The translations under genes were made by a program, and so were the position numbers. The notes beneath the pieces were generated by a model, which saw only the letters and a list, made by a program, of their open reading frames with translations, did no database searches and had not been told where the DNA came from. This document shows positions 7,010-11,546 of a stretch of DNA of 11,546 nucleotides, one piece after another. The stretch is from positions 1 through 11,546 of the forward strand of contig URGI01000057.1 in the NCBI GenBank assembly GCA_900547315.1. The letters are read 5' to 3'. Positions within the stretch are counted from its first letter, which is position 1. Every line of letters begins with the position of its first letter. The stretch comes from an uncultured Eubacteriales bacterium (lineage in GTDB: Bacteria; Bacillota; Clostridia; Oscillospirales; Oscillospiraceae).

Positions 7010-7021
7010 GCATATCTAAAA

Positions 7022-8416
<1,395 letters not shown>

Positions 8417-8437
8417 AATGGCACCTTTCCTTTCTTT

Positions 8438-8486
8438 GTGCCGGGCGGCACTCATAATTGTGAATAATATACGGCATGTGCCGTAT
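8438..8486 (-). promoter_or_regulatory. asnS leader with two CGGCA-type dyads
   Basis: The first dyad, 8469-8486, has 8-base arms (ATACGGCA/TGCCGTAT) and begins at the predicted transcription start. The second, 8438-8451, has 6-base arms (GTGCCG/CGGCAC). In the leftward RNA each forms a small hairpin. GGTGCC next to the ribosome site (8420-8425) could pair with a GGCAC arm of either hairpin, so alternative structures are possible. This is not a T-box: the conserved T-box sequence is absent and the leader is far too short. Confidence 0.5.
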
Positions 8487-8492
8487 TTTATT

Positions 8493-8521
8493 ATTATAAA
8501 CAGTCCTTGCGGCTTTTGCAA
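8493..8521 (-). promoter_or_regulatory. asnS promoter
   Basis: On the - strand, TTGCAA (8516-8521), a 17-base spacer and a perfect TATAAT (8493-8498). The start would fall near 8486, giving a leader of about 70 bases. Confidence 0.75.
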
Positions 8522-8570
8522 TATTTTTATAAACTTTTTGCGCGTACGCTTATGTTGTCCGCCGTTTGTG

Positions 8571-8599
8571 TTGCGCAGCGGAACGCTTTGCTATATAAT
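8571..8599 (+). promoter_or_regulatory. mscS-unit promoter
   Basis: TTGCGC (8571-8576), a 17-base spacer and a perfect TATAAT (8594-8599). The start would fall near 8606, about 30 bases before the mscS ATG. The -35 matches only 3 of 6. Confidence 0.6.
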
Positions 8600-8635
8600 T
8601 ACAAGTACTTTATCTGATAAGGAGAAGTGATCTGC

Positions 8636-9517
8636 ATGAAAAAGAAAAGCTGGGTTTCTCTTATCATATCCGCCGCGGTGCTGACGGCACTGCTGGTTCT
8701 GGGCTTCGGCAGCGGGGTGTTTCAGCCGGAAGCGCTGTCGGTACAGGGCAGGCAGGGAGCGGAGACTCTTCTGCGCCTGCTGACAATGGCGGCAGCGGTA
8801 CTGCTTGTGGAAAAGCTCGCAGTTGCCATACTCGGACTGCTGCATCCCGCGGGCAGCAGAGCACGCAGTCTGATTACGCTCAGCATGAGCATACTTCGCT
8901 ATGCCGCGGCGCTTGCGATACTCTGCTGGGGCTTGACGATACTCGGAGTAAATATAATGGCGGTCGTCGCAAGCGTCGGCGTTCTGGCGCTGATAGTGGG
9001 CTTCAGCGCGGAAAGTCTCATTGCGGATATGGTGACGGGGCTGTTCATGCTGTTTGAGAATCAATACAATGTCGGGGACATAGTCGAGGTTGGCGGCTTC
9101 CGGGGCACTGTTACGAGTATTGGGCTGCGCACAACCTGCATCACGGACTCAAGCGACAATATAAAAATCGTGAACAATTCGGACATGCGAAATATCCTGA
9201 ACCGCTCCGAGCGCAGCTCAAAGGCGGTTGCGGATATTGGAATACCGTATGATACGGATATCGAGAAGCTGGAGACGAAGCTGCCTGCGCTGTTGGAGAA
9301 AATCTTTGAAGCGAACCGCGAGCGTATGAACGCCGTGCCAGTCTATCTCGGAGTGCAGGAGCTTGGCGAATCGGCGGTTGTCCTGCGTTTCTGCGCAGAC
9401 GTTACGGAGAAGAACATCTACGCGGCACAGCGCAGTCTGAACAGGGATCTGCTTCTCGGCCTGCGCGGCCTTGGGATAGAGCGCCCGTTCCCGCAGCTTG
9501 ACGTACATAGTAAATGA
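8636..9517 (+). CDS. mscS: Small-conductance mechanosensitive channel, MscS family
   Basis: The 293-aa protein has the size and layout of an MscS-type channel, which opens under membrane tension to release solutes on osmotic downshock. Hydrophobic helices lie near residues 7-25, 44-68 and 84-104, followed by the pore-lining helix (107-123, NIMAVVASVGVLALIVGFSA). The conserved beta-domain start follows (FENQYNVGDIVEVGGFRGTVTSIGLRTT, about 140-167) and a C-terminal alpha/beta region ends at 293. The ATG at 8636 is 11 bases after AAGGAG (8619-8624). A GTG at 8627 is in frame but only 2 bases from the ribosome site, so it is less likely. The stop overlaps the next ATG by four bases (ATGA), so the two genes are translationally coupled. 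The family is large and the gating signal of this member is unknown. Confidence 0.92.
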   Translation: MKKKSWVSLIISAAVLTALLVLGFGSGVFQPEALSVQGRQGAETLLRLLTMAAAVLLVEKLAVAILGLLHPAGSRARSLITLSMSILRYAAALAILCWGLTILGVNIMAVVASVGVLALIVGFSAESLIADMVTGLFMLFENQYNVGDIVEVGGFRGTVTSIGLRTTCITDSSDNIKIVNNSDMRNILNRSERSSKAVADIGIPYDTDIEKLETKLPALLEKIFEANRERMNAVPVYLGVQELGESAVVLRFCADVTEKNIYAAQRSLNRDLLLGLRGLGIERPFPQLDVHSK

Positions 9518-10416
9518 GCCGCATGAAAAGAAGACAATCCGGCGAGTTTTCGCCGCTTCCTCCTGAGTCCGCGCCGCTGCCGGACGAATTTAACCGGGGC
9601 TGCGCCGATAATACCGCCGCGGCGGGGAAAAAGCGGAAGAAATGGGCGTACTATGCAGCGGCCTTTGCGCTGTTTGTATGCATACTTGCACTTGGTGAAG
9701 TGAAGCCCGAAGCGAAACCGCAGCTGCCGGAGTTGCCGGCGGCAGAAACCGAGGTGCCCGTGACGGCATCCACCGCTCCCGGCAGCGCCATATATTTTGC
9801 GTATATCAACGGCTCATACTGCGTGGCCGACGCCGTAATAGCCGAGCCGCAGAGCGTAAGCGCAGTCAGGGTAGAGGCGATAGACGCGCGGGACGGAGAG
9901 ACGCTTGAAGAGTTCATTCTGACGCGGGAAGAGATAGACGCGGGACACTGGTCGTCTTCATTCCTGTGGACACCGCAGGATTTTGCAGCCTATGAGAGCA
10001 GGTTCGGAGTGGGAGCGCTGCCAATCGTAGAGCTGCACATGAGCCTTGAGCGGGGCGATGAGGTCGAAGAATACAGCGCAGATAAAAGCTGCGGTTCGGG
10101 ACCGGAGCTGCTCTATGACTTCGACGCTGAGAAGGGGCTATATGGAGTTCGGCTCACGGGCAACGGCATAGAGAATGCGGAACTTGTGTTTATCCTCAAC
10201 GGAGCCGAACTGCCGGAGGACTGTGTCGCCGTGACGGACGGAACGGAGGAAATCACCGTTTCACGTCCCGGAGAAGAGCCGAGCGTGGAGCAGAGGGAAT
10301 ACCGCAAGTTTACCGCAAGTCTGCCCCAAGCGATGCAGGATGGTGACAGTCTATCATTTATACTCAGAATAGAGCTTGGAGGACATCAATTCGAGTACAC
10401 AGAAAAAATACTATGA
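9514..10416 (+). CDS. Single-pass membrane protein with acidic exterior domain, unknown function
   Basis: I do not recognise this 300-aa protein. Residues 1-43 are a polar, proline-containing N-terminal segment ending in a basic patch (KKRKK, 39-43). Residues 44-61 form one membrane helix (WAYYAAAFALFVCILALG). With the positive charge inside, the rest lies outside: a Pro/Glu-rich linker (62-88) and an acidic domain (about 92-300) with alternating hydrophobic strands, such as SAIYFAYINGSYCVADAVIA and AELVFILNGAEL, suggesting beta-sandwich folding. Cysteines at 103, 193 and 237 could be paired. It has no ribosome site of its own; the ATG overlaps the mscS stop as ATGA, so translation is probably coupled to the channel. 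A second in-frame ATG at 9523 is a possible alternative start. Coupling suggests a role at the membrane in osmotic or envelope stress, but this is inference from position only. Confidence 0.8.
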   Translation: MSRMKRRQSGEFSPLPPESAPLPDEFNRGCADNTAAAGKKRKKWAYYAAAFALFVCILALGEVKPEAKPQLPELPAAETEVPVTASTAPGSAIYFAYINGSYCVADAVIAEPQSVSAVRVEAIDARDGETLEEFILTREEIDAGHWSSSFLWTPQDFAAYESRFGVGALPIVELHMSLERGDEVEEYSADKSCGSGPELLYDFDAEKGLYGVRLTGNGIENAELVFILNGAELPEDCVAVTDGTEEITVSRPGEEPSVEQREYRKFTASLPQAMQDGDSLSFILRIELGGHQFEYTEKIL

Positions 10417-10418
10417 TT

Positions 10419-10449
10419 TAAGAATTCTTATGTGGCGCAGATTTGCGCA
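10419..10449. repeat. Palindromes between the unknown membrane protein and the lipoprotein gene
   Basis: A perfect 12-bp palindrome TAAGAATTCTTA (10419-10430) is followed by a short stem-loop, GCGCA/TGCGC with a GATT loop (10435-10448). There is no T-run, so they do not form a terminator. They could be a regulator site or an RNA processing signal, or have no function. No good promoter is visible in this 69-base gap. Confidence 0.4.
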
Positions 10450-10485
10450 GTGCGTTAAGATATGGAGCAGAAAGGAGATATAAAC

Positions 10486-11190
10486 ATGAAAAAGATTATC
10501 GCAATTTTGCTTTGCATATCGGCGCTCTTTGCGCTTGGCGCCTGCGGCAGATTGACTGAGGCCAAGAGCGAATCCGTGAAGCCTGAGGTGTATTTCACCG
10601 AGGATAAGAGAGGGACATATACCGACTCCGTCGGCAACGTCTACAACTATTCATATAAGATCCCCGCGTTTTCCGGCGGAAGCGAGGACGCGGAGCGGAT
10701 AAACAAGTATTTTGACGATGCGCTCCGCCCGATAGTCGAGGACGAGCTGGCCGCGATGGAGGACGAGCTGAGCCTGACGACCGGCGGGATAAAGTGCGAG
10801 GTGTTTGAAAGCGGCGATGTTACGTCCGTTCTCGTCTCGGTGTACTACCCGAACGACTATATACAGTATTACACCGCGAGCATGAACACGCGCGAAAACC
10901 GCGAGATGAACAATGCCGACATTGCCGCGGCCTACGGTATCGACGAGGTCGATCTGCCGGATAAGCTCCGCGAGGAGGCGAAGGCGGCGGTCGAGGAATA
11001 CTATGTCGACTTTGGAGACATCTCAGGCGACGGCTTTGCCGACGTGACCGGCACGCGAGACGAAACGCTTGCCGTGATCGGCAGCGACGAATGGGAGCCA
11101 ACCCTGTTCATAAACGGCGAGGGCAAGGTGTGCATGATAAGTGAGGTCATGTCCCCCGTCGGGAGATATAACCAGATATTCGTGCTGTAA
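10486..11190 (+). CDS. Lipoprotein resembling the DUF4163/DUF3298 (RsiV/PdaC-like) group
   Basis: The 234-aa product starts with a clear lipoprotein signal: MKKIIAILLCISALFALGAC, lipobox L17-G18-A19-C20. The mature part has a layout like the exterior domains of RsiV and PdaC: an early YSYKIPAFSGGSEDAERINKYF (55-76) resembling the opening strand and helix, a central TSVLVSVYYPND (113-124), and a C-terminal PTLFINGEGKVCMISEVMSPVGRYNQIFVL (205-234), where these proteins read an end-strand pair with a small-residue turn. The match is by pattern only, so the family call is tentative. The ATG at 10486 follows AAAGGAG (10471-10477) with 8 bases between; an in-frame ATG at 10462 would add 8 residues before the signal peptide and is rejected. 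It could be the third gene of the mscS unit, 69 bases downstream, and it ends before the terminator at 11211-11234. Confidence 0.75.
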   Translation: MKKIIAILLCISALFALGACGRLTEAKSESVKPEVYFTEDKRGTYTDSVGNVYNYSYKIPAFSGGSEDAERINKYFDDALRPIVEDELAAMEDELSLTTGGIKCEVFESGDVTSVLVSVYYPNDYIQYYTASMNTRENREMNNADIAAAYGIDEVDLPDKLREEAKAAVEEYYVDFGDISGDGFADVTGTRDETLAVIGSDEWEPTLFINGEGKVCMISEVMSPVGRYNQIFVL

Positions 11191-11210
11191 AACTTAAAAA
11201 CACGCAAAAG

Positions 11211-11234
11211 CAGGGACTGCAAACGCAGTCCCTG
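11211..11234. terminator. Bidirectional terminator between the lipoprotein gene and the XRE regulator
   Basis: A perfect 10-bp stem (CAGGGACTGC/GCAGTCCCTG) has an AAAC loop. It is followed by TTTGATTTTA on the + strand and by CTTTTG on the - strand, both weak T-runs. It lies 20 bases past the lipoprotein stop and 7 bases past the regulator stop, serving both convergent genes. Confidence 0.85.
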
Positions 11235-11241
11235 TTTGATT

Positions 11242-11490
11242 TTATTCGGTTCTTCCGAGCAGCCAGTCAACACTGACGCCGAGAACGTCGGAGAGCGCCG
11301 CAAGCTCAATGTCCGTCACCGGACGCTTCTGCCCTTCGAGCAGCGACAGCGCGGGGATACTGATATCTATTCCGCGCGTTTGCAGTCGGGCGAGCAGCTC
11401 GACCTGCTTCATTCCGCGCATCTGCCGCGCCTCAGTCACCCTTGCGCCGACAAGGTTTTTGCTCCCAAGCTCCAGCTTGCGTTGTCTCAT
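11242..11490 (-). CDS. Small XRE/Cro-CI-family transcriptional regulator
   Basis: The 82-aa protein is almost entirely one helix-turn-helix domain of the XRE family. Residues 15-26 form the first helix (ARVTEARQMRG), MKQVELLARLQ (27-37) the second, and ISIPALSLLEGQKRPV (43-58) the recognition helix region with the typical ALSLLEGQKR. LAALSDVLGVSVDWLLG (63-79) closes the five-helix bundle. The insert QTRGIDIS (37-44) between helices is typical of a clostridial subgroup. No sensor domain is present, so it is probably a simple repressor or part of a two-protein switch. The ATG at 11490 follows AGGAG with 7 bases between. Upstream is a perfect outward TTGACA, suggesting a divergently controlled gene beyond the window. 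Confidence 0.9.
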   Translation of the reverse strand: MRQRKLELGSKNLVGARVTEARQMRGMKQVELLARLQTRGIDISIPALSLLEGQKRPVTDIELAALSDVLGVSVDWLLGRTE

Positions 11491-11501
11491 AGTATCACTC
11501 C

Positions 11502-11541
11502 TGACAACACAAGTATATGTGAGGAGCGTGTTGACATATTT
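11502..11541. promoter_or_regulatory. Divergent promoter/operator region of the XRE regulator
   Basis: On the + strand, TTGACA at 11531-11536 is a perfect -35, with its -10 expected just past the window end. On the - strand, CATATACT (11512-11519) is a candidate -10 for the regulator. Two inverted repeats overlap: TGACAACAC (11502-11510) with GTGTTGACA (11528-11536), 8 of 9 paired, and ATATGT (11515-11520) with ACATAT (11534-11539). They span both promoters, as expected for an autoregulated divergent switch. Confidence 0.5.
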
Positions 11542-11546
11542 GGTAT

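Noticed and set aside
8417..8521. N-terminal extension of asnS to an upstream ATG
   Set aside because: It would place the start at or upstream of the predicted -10 and -35, and AsnRS homologs begin at the inner methionine.

Overview
The window looks like chromosomal DNA from a high-GC member of the Clostridia (Oscillospiraceae/Ruminococcaceae type, probably a gut anaerobe). This is inferred from strong AGGAGG-type ribosome sites, two likely TTG starts, lipoboxes on the secreted proteins, a Gram-positive PlsY, sigma-A style promoters in short intergenic gaps, and a spore-type M14 peptidase behind a sigma-E-like promoter. No tRNA, rRNA, CRISPR array, transposase or prophage gene is visible. Coding is dense and no gap exceeds about 220 bases.

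Left part (1-1645, + strand): the C-terminal end of an unrecognised membrane-anchored protein in AT-richer DNA, then a YegS/BmrU/DagK-like lipid kinase and a small four-helix membrane protein, closed by a 16-bp bidirectional terminator. Next (1657-4777, - strand): a complete tripartite tricarboxylate transporter operon in the order tctC (binding lipoprotein), tctB, tctA, with a hairpin lacking a U-run between tctC and tctB.

Middle (4979-6958, + strand): an M14 gamma-D-glutamyl-diaminopimelate endopeptidase-like protein with peptidoglycan-binding and LysM-like N-terminal regions but no signal peptide, then plsY from its own extended -10 promoter and a TTG start. A 15-bp terminator separates plsY from convergent asnS (asparaginyl-tRNA synthetase, - strand), whose roughly 70-nt leader holds two CGGCA-type dyads.

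Right part (8571-11190, + strand): divergent from asnS is an mscS-family channel gene, coupled by an ATGA overlap to an unrecognised single-pass protein with an acidic exterior domain, followed by a lipoprotein resembling the DUF4163/DUF3298 (RsiV/PdaC) group. A third bidirectional terminator separates it from a small leftward XRE-family regulator. That regulator faces a perfect TTGACA -35 pointing out of the window, so it probably controls itself and an unseen rightward gene.

Most content is housekeeping or transport. The parts that deserve a second look are the sigma-E-like promoter on the leaderless peptidase, the asnS leader, the mscS-coupled unknown protein, the tctC-tctB hairpin and the regulator's operator region.
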